This document shows positions 33,601 through 42,440 of a stretch of 64,000 bases of DNA, in pieces (the stretch's first letter is position 1; each line of letters begins with the position of its first letter). The translations under genes were made by a program, and so were the position numbers. A model generated the notes under the pieces. It worked only from the letters and a program-made list of their open reading frames with translations, was not told the origin of the DNA and did not search any database. The stretch is from positions 1,364,001 to 1,428,000 of the forward strand of contig NZ_JAGIOI010000001.1 in the NCBI RefSeq assembly GCF_017876675.1, written 5' to 3'. Source of the DNA: Arthrobacter stackebrandtii. Its GTDB lineage: Bacteria > Actinomycetota > Actinomycetes > Actinomycetales > Micrococcaceae.

Positions 33601-36161
33601 GCGTAGCTGCCGTTGGGGACGTCCACGGCAAACTCATGCGCCGAGGTGGGCAGCAGGAAGTCGCGTTCCAGGTCGTTCGGGGCCGGGGTGAAGCCGGTCC
33701 CCCGGTCGCGCCCGCCCAGGCCGCTGACGTTCAGGAAACCCCAGCCCTTCTCCTTGCTGTACAGCGATTTTTCGCTGGCCTCAAGGTAGCCGGGCATGAG
33801 CGGGTTGCCGGCCAGTTGCACGTCAAACTTGTACAGCGGCGCCTTGGTCAGCACCCGCACGGTGTTCGACGGCGCCGAGTCGCCCTTGGCGTTGACGGCC
33901 ACCACCCGGAAATCATAGGAGGCGCCCTCGGCAAGGTTCCCCACCGTTGCCTGGGGCAGGGTGGATGTTGTGACCATGGACCAGGCCGAGTCTGCGGCAT
34001 CGGCGTCCTTGCGGAACACCTTGTAAATGTCGGCGCCGTCCACGGCGGCCCACGTCAGCTGTGCCCCGGCGTTGGAAATGGATCCCGCCACGAGATTCGC
34101 CGGTGCCGCAGGAACCTCGGCGGGGGCTTCCGCCTCCACCACCTGGGCAGCCAGGGGAATGTCCAGCTTCGCCACATCGGCGGCCACCAGGCGCGCCATC
34201 TGGATGGCGCCGTATTCCTGGAAGTGGGTGTCGTCGGCCGTTCCGGACGGACGCGAGGGATAGACGCCTGCCGGCACATGGAGGAAGACGGACAGTGCCG
34301 ACTCCGGACCGATGCTGTCCAGGTAGGCGCGGGAGGATGCGGAGAGGTCCACGAGTCCGGTCCCGGTATCACGGGCCAGCTCGCTGGCAGCGGCAACGTA
34401 CTCGGGGAAGGAGACGTTGAATGCTCCGGTGTCTGCATTGAAGGAACGACGCGACACCGGGGTCACCAGGATCGGCGTTGCCCCGCGCTGGACGGCGCCG
34501 TCCACGTAAGTGCGCAGGTATTCGGCGTAGTCGGCCGGGGCCGCATACCTGTCGTCAACACCCTTGCTGTTGTCGTTGTGGCCAAACTGCACGAAGAGGT
34601 AGTCGCCGGGGCGGATGCCGCGCAGGACCTCGTCGAGGCGGCCCTGGCTGATGAAGTTCTTGGAGCTTCGCCCGCCGATCGCCTTGTTCTCCACCACGAC
34701 CCCGTCGGAGAGGTAGCGGTCAATCATCTGCCCCCAGCCGGCCTGCGGCGCGTAGTCGGAGGTGTAGCTCTGCACGGTGGAGTCGCCCGTGACCCAAACA
34801 GTGGGCTTGGCGCCTGCCTGCCGGGGTGACTTTTGTGTCAGCACCAGTGCGTTGATGTTGGCGGCAGTGCCGCCAAAGTCCAGGTTGAGCTGCCCGTCCA
34901 CCACGGCGATGTCGAAGGACATCTCCAGGTACTGGCCGGCGGCCTTGGCTGTTTGCTGCACCTTGGCCATCTGCTCGGCCGTGATGGAAATGTCGGTTGC
35001 CCCTGCGGCGTCCCCGGCAATCACGTCGACGGTGTAGTCGGCATTGGGCACATCCACCACAAATTCAGTGTCGCCGACGGTGGCAAAGTCGCTGCGGAGG
35101 GCGTCGCTGCCGCCCCTGTCGGTGGCTGCAACGGCTGCAGGGTTCACAAATCCGGCGCGGCTTTCGGCCGTGTACGCCGTGCCGGCGCCAATGCCCACCG
35201 CGTTGGCGGCGACGGCGCCGCTGCCGAAGTCAAAGGTGAGCGATCCCGACGTCGGAAATTCTGCCGGGGTGGCCGGCAGGGAGGAGACCGCGGCCGACGA
35301 CGAAACGGACAGCCCCTTGGCGTCCCTGGCCTGAACCTTGTAGAAGTGGACCTTGGTGGTGTCCACGGGGTCGGTGGTGAAGACATCGCCGGTGGTTTCG
35401 GCAACCTTCGTGTAGGCGCCGTCAACGGTGTCGGCGCGCGAGACCACGTAGCCGGCAGCGTTCGCCACCTCGTTCCAGCGCAGCGTGACGCCTTGCTCGT
35501 CCACGTGGGCCATGCGCACCGCCGTCGGCGCCGCAATCGCGGAGGCCGGCGGGTCAGTGGGCTCCGTGGTCGGCGGGTCCGTGGGCTCCGTGGTCGGCGG
35601 GACATCCGTGGCCGCGGTGATGACGATCGCGTTGACATAGCCGCCGGCACCTTCGCCGGTGATGTCAATGGTCAGCTGGCCGTCGGCAACCGTGGTCTGC
35701 CACGTCTGCGTGGTGACCGTCTGGCGTGCCTGAACTGTTCCGGCGGCTGCCCCTTCAAGGGAAATCTTGGTCTTGGTGGTGGAGGTTCCGGCCAGCTGGT
35801 CGCCGGAACGGATCTCCACGTCATAACTGCCGTTGGGCACGTCCACGGCGAAACCCCAGGCGGTGCCGAGGACAAAATCGTCATTGACGTCGTCGGCCGG
35901 GGTCATGCCGCGGTGGCGGGAGACGGGCTCCACACCGTCAACGGGAACGATCCCGAAGCCGGCGGCGGCCGTGTACAGGGTCCCCTGGTTGACACCGGTC
36001 CACCCGGAGCCCACGGGGCTTGACGGGGTGCCAAAGTCAAAGGACCAGCGCTCGGGTTCGGCCGCGGACACCGCCGGCAGGCCCAGCAGGGCCATTCCGC
36101 ATGCCGCAGTCACGGCGACGGCAGCCCTGGCGGGATATCGATATTTGGGTGGGGCTTGCAT
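30657..36161 (-). CDS. secreted multidomain rhamnogalacturonan acetylesterase-lyase (CE12-like SGNH plus PL11)
   Basis: A 1834-residue exported protein. Signal peptide 1-34; malectin-like FDFG domain 36-187; TEPTDPP linker; FN3 212-297; second FDFG domain 306-445; SGNH esterase 452-672 with GDST (Ser461), GGRSS (496-500), GHND (527-530) and DDTH (Asp643, His646), the pattern of rhamnogalacturonan acetylesterases; FN3 683-772; third FDV domain 777-922; two FN3 modules 923-1112; then a PL11 lyase propeller about 1115-1740 with repeated DVDGDG-type calcium loops; and a final 75-residue beta module. The ATG has AAGGAG 6 bases upstream. One chain could thus deacetylate and cut the RG-I backbone outside the cell. 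It is divergent from a GH35 gene, with twin operators between. Confidence 0.9.
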   Translation of the reverse strand: MQAPPKYRYPARAAVAVTAACGMALLGLPAVSAAEPERWSFDFGTPSSPVGSGWTGVNQGTLYTAAAGFGIVPVDGVEPVSRHRGMTPADDVNDDFVLGTAWGFAVDVPNGSYDVEIRSGDQLAGTSTTKTKISLEGAAAGTVQARQTVTTQTWQTTVADGQLTIDITGEGAGGYVNAIVITAATDVPPTTEPTDPPTTEPTDPPASAIAAPTAVRMAHVDEQGVTLRWNEVANAAGYVVSRADTVDGAYTKVAETTGDVFTTDPVDTTKVHFYKVQARDAKGLSVSSSAAVSSLPATPAEFPTSGSLTFDFGSGAVAANAVGIGAGTAYTAESRAGFVNPAAVAATDRGGSDALRSDFATVGDTEFVVDVPNADYTVDVIAGDAAGATDISITAEQMAKVQQTAKAAGQYLEMSFDIAVVDGQLNLDFGGTAANINALVLTQKSPRQAGAKPTVWVTGDSTVQSYTSDYAPQAGWGQMIDRYLSDGVVVENKAIGGRSSKNFISQGRLDEVLRGIRPGDYLFVQFGHNDNSKGVDDRYAAPADYAEYLRTYVDGAVQRGATPILVTPVSRRSFNADTGAFNVSFPEYVAAASELARDTGTGLVDLSASSRAYLDSIGPESALSVFLHVPAGVYPSRPSGTADDTHFQEYGAIQMARLVAADVAKLDIPLAAQVVEAEAPAEVPAAPANLVAGSISNAGAQLTWAAVDGADIYKVFRKDADAADSAWSMVTTSTLPQATVGNLAEGASYDFRVVAVNAKGDSAPSNTVRVLTKAPLYKFDVQLAGNPLMPGYLEASEKSLYSKEKGWGFLNVSGLGGRDRGTGFTPAPNDLERDFLLPTSAHEFAVDVPNGSYAVKTYNGDWIGTSKSDVIIEGKDFGASNAGKGSVSAKLSQPVQVLDGQLNIVMGGSSSRLNGIEITPLLLAPSALAATDVSIGDASATVSLAWTGTDAGSYRVYRKSSTAEAAEPLGEATASEFLDSTAEIGLDYSYYVVTLDVSGAESVPSNTIEVATVDSSVAKAAVPGQPVLGAVNKNDVSLSWPAADGALFYQVFRADAKADGSFSDFKLLGRAGGTEYKDTSVLTTIAYKYAVASVNGGGVSEKSGTVTTEAVTTLVRQAERLDRAPVAVATGEGVYVGWRMLGLDPEAIAFNVYRDGELVTGAPVTGSTNVLDAGGTAASSYRISTVLNGAELWATEPFTVWDSQTLDVPLDKPADDYTKDGQPYTYRASDASIGDVDGDGSYEIILKWDPSISKDNSQAGYTGIVYVDAYKLDGTRLWRIDLGKNIRAGAHYTQFQVYDLDGDGKAEVTLKTADGTVDGVGTVIGDARADYRNSSGYVLTGPEYLTVFNGETGAAVDTIDYTPERGDVGAWGDGYGNRVDRFLAGVAHLDGEHPSVVFSRGYYTRTVVAAYDFDGTSLNERWVFDSNQAGDEYRGQGNHQFSVADVDGDQKDEIVFGSMTLDDNGSVLYNTKLGHGDALHVSDFDPSRPGLEVFATHEEAPSKHGIGATFRDAATGEVLWSIPAIKDTGRGAMADIDPTHPGAEGWAIGGDAAWNSPVGQLVAANGELISTSIPAANFLTWWDGDLLREITDHAWTEETRTGVPTISKWDWTTNTSKEVYRAEGTLSNNDTKGNPSLQADLFGDWREEIVTRLDDSSALRIATTVDLTENRLRTLQSDPVYRMGVAWQNTAYNQPPHTSYFLGEGMAKPAAPSIAYTGAEPAPGEAVHPEPAPAPAPADAKTLKKDTQLDLGLDKEKFPRGASEVVLANLAAGELFYVYLNESGLGWHKASEDGTITVTTPDSTRPGNNKLVLFNGDGSLHGWTGIKVTGPPVN

Positions 36162-36224
36162 GCATCACTCCTTGATTCGGTGGACTGCCCGGACGCGGAC
36201 TGCTTCCGATCCATAAGGGCACTA

Positions 36225-36236
36225 TGTATCGATTCA
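36225..36236. promoter_or_regulatory. rhamnose-type LacI operator, RG lyase side
   Basis: TGTATCGATTCA, palindromic around ATCGAT, overlapping the likely -10 of the leftward lyase promoter. It is the exact reverse complement of the site at 36370. Confidence 0.7.
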
Positions 36237-36369
36237 AATTCTGGCCCGGCAAAATCCCGGCCGTAATTTCCGCAAGTCCAAGCAGTTTTTGCCTGCCGTC
36301 GGGCGCATTGAATGCGGCGGCCGCTGCACACGGCGGATCCCTGGGGCATAATGTGGGGTAGCCCACATC

Positions 36370-36381
36370 TGAATCGATACA
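36370..36381. promoter_or_regulatory. rhamnose-type LacI operator, GH35 side
   Basis: TGAATCGATACA, the exact reverse complement of the site at 36225, placed after a possible -10 for the GH35 gene. Looping between the two sites, 145 bases apart, is possible. Confidence 0.7.
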
Positions 36382-36466
36382 ACCATAGATTGTTAGCGTT
36401 CACAAGGCTTTTTCTCCCGAAGTCGCCGTATGACGGCCCGCCCGCCCGCACCACAAAAGGATTCCC

Positions 36467-38833
36467 ATGCTCCACGCCACGCTCCGCCTGCCCGAACCCC
36501 CAGCCGACACCACGCACCGCCCCGTCGCCGCAGAAGGCGGCAGCACAGGGGCGGCCGGCCTGCCGGGAACCGGCACCATCACCGCCAACAGCCGCCACCT
36601 CAGCCGGGACGGTGCGCCATGGTTCCCCGTCATGGGCGAATACCATTTCAGCCGCCAGGATCCCGGGCAGTGGCGCACGGGGCTGGAACGCATGAAGCAG
36701 GGCGGCATCACTGTTGTCTCGACCTACGTTTTCTGGAACCACCACGAAGAACACCAGGGCACTTTCCGCTGGACCGGCAGCCGCAACCTGCGCGCCTTCG
36801 TGGAACTCTGCGCCGAACTGGGGCTGGACTCCGTGGTGCGCATCGGGCCGTGGGCCCACGGCGAGGCCCGCAACGGCGGATTCCCCGACTGGCTCCAGGC
36901 CCTGCCCGTCAACCACCGCAGCGACGATCCTGCCTATCTCGCCCACGTGCGGCCCTTCTTCTCCCAGGTTGCGGACCAGCTCAGCGGACTGTTCCACGGC
37001 GGCGGCCCGATCGTCGCCGTGCAACTGGAGAATGAGCTGTACGACCAGCCCGGGCACATCCTTACCCTGAAGCACATGGCGCAGGAGCTTGGCATGGCCC
37101 CGCCGCTATGGACGGCCACGGCCTGGGGCGGCGCACAGCTGCCGGCCGGAGAGGTGCTCCCGCTCTATGGCGGCTACCCCGAAGCATTCTGGGAAGACGC
37201 CCATCCCGGCTGGGCCCGGGGCAGCAGGAAGCACTACTTCTTCAGCCACATCCGTGACGACCATTCCATCGGCGCCGACCTGCGCCCCACGGCCGATTCC
37301 GGCACCGCAGCTGAGATGGCGGCACCCTATGCCACCTGCGAGTTGGGCGGCGGCATGCCCTCGGCCTACCACCGCCGGCCCATCATTCCCGCCGCGGACG
37401 TCTCCGCACTGGCCCTGGCCAAGATCGGCAGCGGCTCGGTGTGGCAGGGCTACTACATGTTCCACGGCGCCTCGCAGGGCCTGGGCGAGCTCTCCACCTT
37501 GCAGGAGTCCCAGTCCACCGGCTACCCCAACGACCTCCCCGTCATGAGCTACGATTTCCAGGCGCCGCTGGGCGAGCACGGCCAGGTCCGGGAGTCGTAC
37601 CACCGGCTGCGGGCGCAGCATTTGTTCCTTGCCGAGGCGGGCCCCGGGCTTGCCGGAATGCCCATGACCCTGCCGGACACGGTCCCCGCCGGCCTGGACG
37701 ATGCCGAAACACTCCGCTGGTCCGTGCGCAGCGACGGCCGGGCCGGCTTCATCTTCGTCAACAACCACCAGCCCTCCACCGATGCGCTCGGGGCCAAGGA
37801 AGGCGTCCAGTTCAGCGTCACATTGGCCGACGGCGCCCGGCTCAGCATTCCCCGCCGGCCCGCAACCATTGCGGCGGGAGCGCACTTTGTGTGGCCGTTC
37901 AACCTGCCGCTGGGCCACGGCGCCACGCTGGTGCACACCACGGCGCAGCTGCTCACGAGCCTGCCGGTTGGACCGCGGACCTGCTTCGTGTTTTCCCGGA
38001 CAGAGGGCGTGGACACCGAGTTTGAGGTTGCCCTGCCCGCGGACGACGGCGGCACCCGCCAAACGATTCAGCTGGCGGTTCCGCCGGGGCCCGGTCCCGT
38101 GGAATTGCCCGTCACGGACCGCGTGTCCATCTTGCTCATTGACGGCGACGATGCCCTGCGCGCCTGGAAGGCCGACTTTGCCGGGGCACCCCGCATCATC
38201 CTGGCCGACTCGCTCCTGGCCTCGGCCGGCACGCTGCGGCTGGACATCACCGCACCCCGGCAGGAGGTTGGCATCTATCCGCCCGTGGACAATGTGGCGG
38301 CGGTGCCCGGCGATGTCGAGGCTGCCGTCTCACGGCTGGGCGGCGGCGGGCCGCTGGACCGGTTCACGGTGGAGGTCCCCGCCGGATCCCTCGCCACGGC
38401 AGGTTCCGCCGAGCTGCTGCAGGAGGCTGCGGGGCCCGCTCCCCTGCGCACGGGCGGGGTGCACGGGCGCGCCGCCGCACCGCTGGACAGCGATTATGAG
38501 ACGGCCGCCCTGTTCCAGTTGGACTTCACTGCCGAACAGCTGCCGGAGACCGGGCAAAACCTGTTGCGGATCAGCTGGACCGGCGATGCCGCACGGGCGT
38601 TCATCGCCGGGGCGCTGGTTTCGGACAACTACTGGAACGGGCTGGCCTGGGCCATCGACCTGGCGCCGCACCGGGACGCGCTGCTGCGCCACGGGCTGCA
38701 GATCCGGGCCTTCCCGCTCAATCCCGACGCACCAATCTACGTGGACGAGTCCATCAGGCCTGGGCGAACCACCCTTGACATCCCAGACGTCCGCATCCTG
38801 CACCGGAGGCACATGGTCCTGACGGGCCGCTGA
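36467..38833 (+). CDS. GH35 family beta-galactosidase
   Basis: A 788-residue glycosidase. The TIM barrel holds the acid/base Glu190 in VAVQLENELYD and the nucleophile Glu292 in CELGGGMPSAY, as in GH35. WNHHEE and RIGPWAHGEARNGGFPDWL are further family signatures. The C-terminal half consists of beta domains. No signal peptide is seen, so it works in the cytoplasm, probably releasing galactose from imported RG-I side-chain fragments. AAAAGGA precedes the ATG. It shares a control region with the secreted lyase/esterase and faces the rha operon tail to tail; the 15 bases between the stops leave no room for separate terminators. Confidence 0.9.
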   Translation: MLHATLRLPEPPADTTHRPVAAEGGSTGAAGLPGTGTITANSRHLSRDGAPWFPVMGEYHFSRQDPGQWRTGLERMKQGGITVVSTYVFWNHHEEHQGTFRWTGSRNLRAFVELCAELGLDSVVRIGPWAHGEARNGGFPDWLQALPVNHRSDDPAYLAHVRPFFSQVADQLSGLFHGGGPIVAVQLENELYDQPGHILTLKHMAQELGMAPPLWTATAWGGAQLPAGEVLPLYGGYPEAFWEDAHPGWARGSRKHYFFSHIRDDHSIGADLRPTADSGTAAEMAAPYATCELGGGMPSAYHRRPIIPAADVSALALAKIGSGSVWQGYYMFHGASQGLGELSTLQESQSTGYPNDLPVMSYDFQAPLGEHGQVRESYHRLRAQHLFLAEAGPGLAGMPMTLPDTVPAGLDDAETLRWSVRSDGRAGFIFVNNHQPSTDALGAKEGVQFSVTLADGARLSIPRRPATIAAGAHFVWPFNLPLGHGATLVHTTAQLLTSLPVGPRTCFVFSRTEGVDTEFEVALPADDGGTRQTIQLAVPPGPGPVELPVTDRVSILLIDGDDALRAWKADFAGAPRIILADSLLASAGTLRLDITAPRQEVGIYPPVDNVAAVPGDVEAAVSRLGGGGPLDRFTVEVPAGSLATAGSAELLQEAAGPAPLRTGGVHGRAAAPLDSDYETAALFQLDFTAEQLPETGQNLLRISWTGDAARAFIAGALVSDNYWNGLAWAIDLAPHRDALLRHGLQIRAFPLNPDAPIYVDESIRPGRTTLDIPDVRILHRRHMVLTGR

Positions 38834-38848
38834 CGCCCCGCGGCGCCG

Positions 38849-40342
38849 TCAGCCCCCGGGAAAGTACTTGGTTCCAGGGTGGCTGGCGGCGACAACCGCC
38901 CGCAAATCCTGCAGTGCGGCGGGCGCCGCACCGGCCGCACGTGCCTGGACCAGCACATTGCCCAGCGCCGTCGCCTCCACGGGCCCGGCCACAACGGGCA
39001 GGCCCGTCGAATTGGCGGTGATCTGGCACAGCAGCTCATTCTGGGAACCGCCGCCCACAATGTGGATGACCTCCACGCGCCGGCCCGACAGTTCCTGCGC
39101 CTGCCGCACGGTGCGGGCGTAGGAGGCCGCGAGGCTGTCCAAAATGCAGCGCACGACGGCGGGTGCCCGGCTTTCCAGTCTCCCTCCCGTGGCGCTGACA
39201 GCGGCCCGGATGCGGTTGGGCATGTTCCCGGGGGCGATGAAGGCTTCTGAATCAACGTCGATGAGCGGGCCCCCTGCCGGTTCGGCCGCCGCGGCAGCGA
39301 GCAGCCCGGCGAGGGACAGCGCGGGTGATGCGGGCGCGGAAGCCGGGGACCCGGCGTCGAGCGCCTCCTCTTCCCAGGAGCGGATCGACTCGCTGAGCAG
39401 CCACAGCCCGCCCACATTGCGCAGGTAGCGGGTGGTGCCGTCCACACCGCGCTCATTCGTGAAGTTCGCGGCGCGGCTGGCCTCCGCCAGGACCGGGGCG
39501 TCCAGCTCCACGCCCACCAGCGACCACGTTCCGGAGGAAATGTAGGCAAAATTGGGGCCGTCGGCGGGGACGGCGGCCACGGCGGAGGCGGTGTCGTGCG
39601 AGCCGACGGCCACCACCGGAGTGCTTCCCGGCAGCCCCGTTCGCGCGGCAGCATCCGGGCGCAGCGTGCCGATGGTTTCCCCGGGCTCAATGAGCGGCGG
39701 GAACAGCCTGTCCGGCAGGCCCAGGGCGGCCAGGAACTCGGTGGCCCACTCCCCCGCCACGGCGTCGTACAGGCCCGTGGTGGAGGCGTTGGTGGACTCG
39801 GTGCGGCGGTTGCCGGTGAGCTTGAACGCGATGAGATCGGGGATCAGCAGCGCCTGCAGCCCGGTGAGATCCCGGCCGGCGGCCTGCTCGGCAGCCAGCT
39901 GGAAGACCGTGTTGAACGGCAGGTGCTGCAGGCCGGTGGTTTCATACAGCCGCTCAGGACCGAGCAGGCCATGGACCCTGCCCACTTGCGTGGCGCCGCG
40001 CCCGTCCCTGTAGCTGAACGGGGGCCCCTGGAGTGTTCCGGCAGCGTCGACCAGCCCGTAGTCCACGGCCCAGGTGTCGATGCCGATGCTGGCGACCACG
40101 CCGCCAACGGCCGACGCGTGGTCCGCGGCGGCCCGCAACCCGGTGAGCACCTCGGCGAACAGGGCATCGAAGTCCCAGTGCAGGGCGCCTTCACGTTCCA
40201 CCACGCCATTGGGGAAGCGGTGCACCACGTGCAGTTCGGCCGTCCCGCCCCCAACACCGCCGACGATGACGCGCCCTGAGGACGCGCCAATGTCGACGGC
40301 GGCAAACAAAGCCGTGGCGGGCGCGGCAGGGGCAGCGCTCAT
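38849..40342 (-). CDS. rhaB: rhamnulokinase
   Basis: A 497-residue FGGY-family kinase that phosphorylates L-rhamnulose at O-1. DIGASSGRVIVGG (17-29) is the phosphate-binding start. GIDTWAVDYGL is specific to rhamnulokinases, and SSGTWSLVGVELD and IVGGGSQNELLCQ give the second phosphate and adenosine motifs. The ATG overlaps the stop of the aldolase/dehydrogenase gene by 4 bases. It is the last gene of the leftward rhaM-rhaI-rhaEW-rhaB operon. The catalytic base is expected near SHDTAS. Confidence 0.94.
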   Translation of the reverse strand: MSAAPAAPATALFAAVDIGASSGRVIVGGVGGGTAELHVVHRFPNGVVEREGALHWDFDALFAEVLTGLRAAADHASAVGGVVASIGIDTWAVDYGLVDAAGTLQGPPFSYRDGRGATQVGRVHGLLGPERLYETTGLQHLPFNTVFQLAAEQAAGRDLTGLQALLIPDLIAFKLTGNRRTESTNASTTGLYDAVAGEWATEFLAALGLPDRLFPPLIEPGETIGTLRPDAAARTGLPGSTPVVAVGSHDTASAVAAVPADGPNFAYISSGTWSLVGVELDAPVLAEASRAANFTNERGVDGTTRYLRNVGGLWLLSESIRSWEEEALDAGSPASAPASPALSLAGLLAAAAAEPAGGPLIDVDSEAFIAPGNMPNRIRAAVSATGGRLESRAPAVVRCILDSLAASYARTVRQAQELSGRRVEVIHIVGGGSQNELLCQITANSTGLPVVAGPVEATALGNVLVQARAAGAAPAALQDLRAVVAASHPGTKYFPGG

Positions 40343-42438
40343 CGCAGGAAGGCTGCTGCCACGCCGGCGTCGACGGGAATGTGCAGGCCGGTGGTGTGCG
40401 AGAGCTCGGCGGAGGTGAGCACGGCGGCGGCGTTGGCCACGTTTTCCGGCAGCACCTCGCGCTTGAGCAGGGTCCGCTGCGCGTAGTATTCGCCCAGTTT
40501 TTCCTCGTCCACGCCGTACACTGCCGCGCGCTTGGCGCCCCAGCCGCCGGCGAAGATGCCGGAGCCGCGGACCACGCCGTCGGGGTTGATGCCATTGACC
40601 CGGACACCATACTCGCCCAATTCGGCGGCGAGCAGGCGCACCTGGTGGGCCTGATCGGCCTTGGTGGCCGAGTAGGCGATGTTGTTCGGGCCCGCGAAGA
40701 CGGAGTTCTTGGACGAGATGTAGATGATGTCCCCGCCCATGTCCTGCTCGATCAGCACCTTCGCGGCGGCCTTGGACACGAGGAAGGAGCCCTTGGCCAT
40801 GACGTCGTGCTGCAGGTCCCAGTCCTTTTCGGTGGTTTCCAGCAGTGGCTTGGAGATGGACAGCCCGGCGTTGTTGACCACCAAATCAAGGCCACCGAAT
40901 GCCAGCACGGCAGCATCAACGGCGGCACGCACGGCGGATTCGTCCGTGACGTCGGCCTGGATGCCGATGGCCACGTCCGGCCCGCCAAGCTCCAATGCGA
41001 CGGCCTGGGCCGCCTCCAGGTTCAAGTCGGCGATGACGATGCAGGCGCCGTCGGCGGCCAGGCGGGTGGCGATGGCCTTTCCAATGCCCGACGCCGAACC
41101 GGTCACCAGGGCGATCCGGGTGGCGTGCGACTTGGGCTTGGGCATCCGGGCCAGCTTGGCTTCCTCCAGCGCCCAGTATTCGATGCGGAACTTTTCCGCC
41201 TCGTCGATGGGGGCGTAGGCGGAGAGCGCCTCGGCGCCGCGCATGACGTTGATGGCGTTGAGGTAGAACTCCCCGGCCACGCGTGCGGTCTGCTTGTTGG
41301 CGCCGTAGGAGAACATGCCCACGCCGGGAACCAGCACGATGGCCGGGTCCGCGCCGCGCATGGCGGGCGAATCGGGCAGCGCGTTGCGGTCGTAGTAGGC
41401 CGCGTAGTCCGTGCGGTATGCGGCGTGGAGTTCCTTCAGCCGTGCGATGGAGTCCTCCACCGATGCGTCAGCGGGCAGGTCCAGGATCAACGGGGTGACC
41501 TTGGTGCGCAGGAAGTGGTCCGGGCAGCTGGTGCCCAGCGCACCCAGGCGCGGGTGCTCTGCCGAGGCCAGGAAGTCCAGCACGGCGGCGTCGTCATTGA
41601 AGTGGCCCACCGCGGCCTTGTCCGTGGAGGCAAGCCCGCGGATGGTCGGCGCCAATGCGGCTGCCTTGGCGCGGCGCTCCCCCTCGGACAGCGCACCGTA
41701 GCCGGGCAGTGCAGCACCGAACGGGTCCTTGCGGCCGTTTTCCCGGATGTAGGCCTCGGCGGTTTCAATGATCCACAGCGAGTTTGCTTCGGCTTCTTCG
41801 CTGGTGGCGCCCCAGGCGGTGATCCCGTGTCCGCCGAGGATGGTGCCGACGGCTCCCGGGTTGTTGTCCTTGATTGCGGCAATGTCCAGGCCCAGCTGGA
41901 AGCCGGGGCGCCGCCACGGCACCCAGGCAACCTTGGAACCGAAGATTTTAGCGGTCAGTTCCTCGCCGTCGGCCGCCGTGGCGATCGCGATGCCGGAGTC
42001 CGGGTGCAGGTGGTCGACGTGGGCGGCCTCGACCAGGCCGTGCATGGCTGTGTCGATCGACGGCGCCGCGCCGCCCTTGCCATGCAGGCAGTAGTCGAAG
42101 GCGGCAACCATCTCGTCCTCGCGCTCAACACCCGGGTAGCTGTTGACCAGGGCGCGCATGCGGTCCAGGCGCAATACGGCCAGTCCGGATTCCTGCAGGG
42201 TGCCCAAGTCTCCGCCGGAGCCCTTGACCCACAGCAGTTCCACATCTTCCCCGGTGACGGGGTCCGTGGCAGTGCCCTTTGCGGATGTGTTGCCGCCCGC
42301 GTAGTTGGTGTTGCGCTTGTCCGCACCCAAACGGTTGGAGCGGGCGATCAACGCGGCCACCGTGTCGGTGCCGGCCGGCGCGGTGGCGGGGGCCGCCGTC
42401 GTGCCTGGTTTGTCAGTCCTGGTGCTCTGCTCGCTCAT
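40339..42438 (-). CDS. bifunctional rhamnulose-1-phosphate aldolase / lactaldehyde dehydrogenase (RhaEW type)
   Basis: A 699-residue fusion. Residues 25-430 form a class II aldolase domain with zinc histidines in HVDHLHPD (His143, His145) and GGHG (His204), giving DHAP and L-lactaldehyde. Residues 440-699 form a short-chain dehydrogenase with GSASGIG (448-453) and the catalytic YSATK near 605, taken to oxidise lactaldehyde. Such fusions replace RhaD in many actinobacteria and bacilli. The ATG at 42438 lies 2 bases after the isomerase stop, and its end overlaps rhaB. The assignment follows the operon context and the fused architecture. Confidence 0.93.
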   Translation of the reverse strand: MSEQSTRTDKPGTTAAPATAPAGTDTVAALIARSNRLGADKRNTNYAGGNTSAKGTATDPVTGEDVELLWVKGSGGDLGTLQESGLAVLRLDRMRALVNSYPGVEREDEMVAAFDYCLHGKGGAAPSIDTAMHGLVEAAHVDHLHPDSGIAIATAADGEELTAKIFGSKVAWVPWRRPGFQLGLDIAAIKDNNPGAVGTILGGHGITAWGATSEEAEANSLWIIETAEAYIRENGRKDPFGAALPGYGALSEGERRAKAAALAPTIRGLASTDKAAVGHFNDDAAVLDFLASAEHPRLGALGTSCPDHFLRTKVTPLILDLPADASVEDSIARLKELHAAYRTDYAAYYDRNALPDSPAMRGADPAIVLVPGVGMFSYGANKQTARVAGEFYLNAINVMRGAEALSAYAPIDEAEKFRIEYWALEEAKLARMPKPKSHATRIALVTGSASGIGKAIATRLAADGACIVIADLNLEAAQAVALELGGPDVAIGIQADVTDESAVRAAVDAAVLAFGGLDLVVNNAGLSISKPLLETTEKDWDLQHDVMAKGSFLVSKAAAKVLIEQDMGGDIIYISSKNSVFAGPNNIAYSATKADQAHQVRLLAAELGEYGVRVNGINPDGVVRGSGIFAGGWGAKRAAVYGVDEEKLGEYYAQRTLLKREVLPENVANAAAVLTSAELSHTTGLHIPVDAGVAAAFLR

Positions 42439-42440
42439 GG

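Larger units (their letters stand above)
36162..36466. promoter_or_regulatory. divergent promoter region of the RG lyase and GH35 genes
   Basis: This gap contains no gene. Leftward: TTGCCG, an 18-base spacer, and TACATA near the operator at 36225. Rightward: CATAAT near 36350 is a possible -10, with the second operator about 20 bases on; no clear -35. The two operators are inverted copies of each other. Confidence 0.55.
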
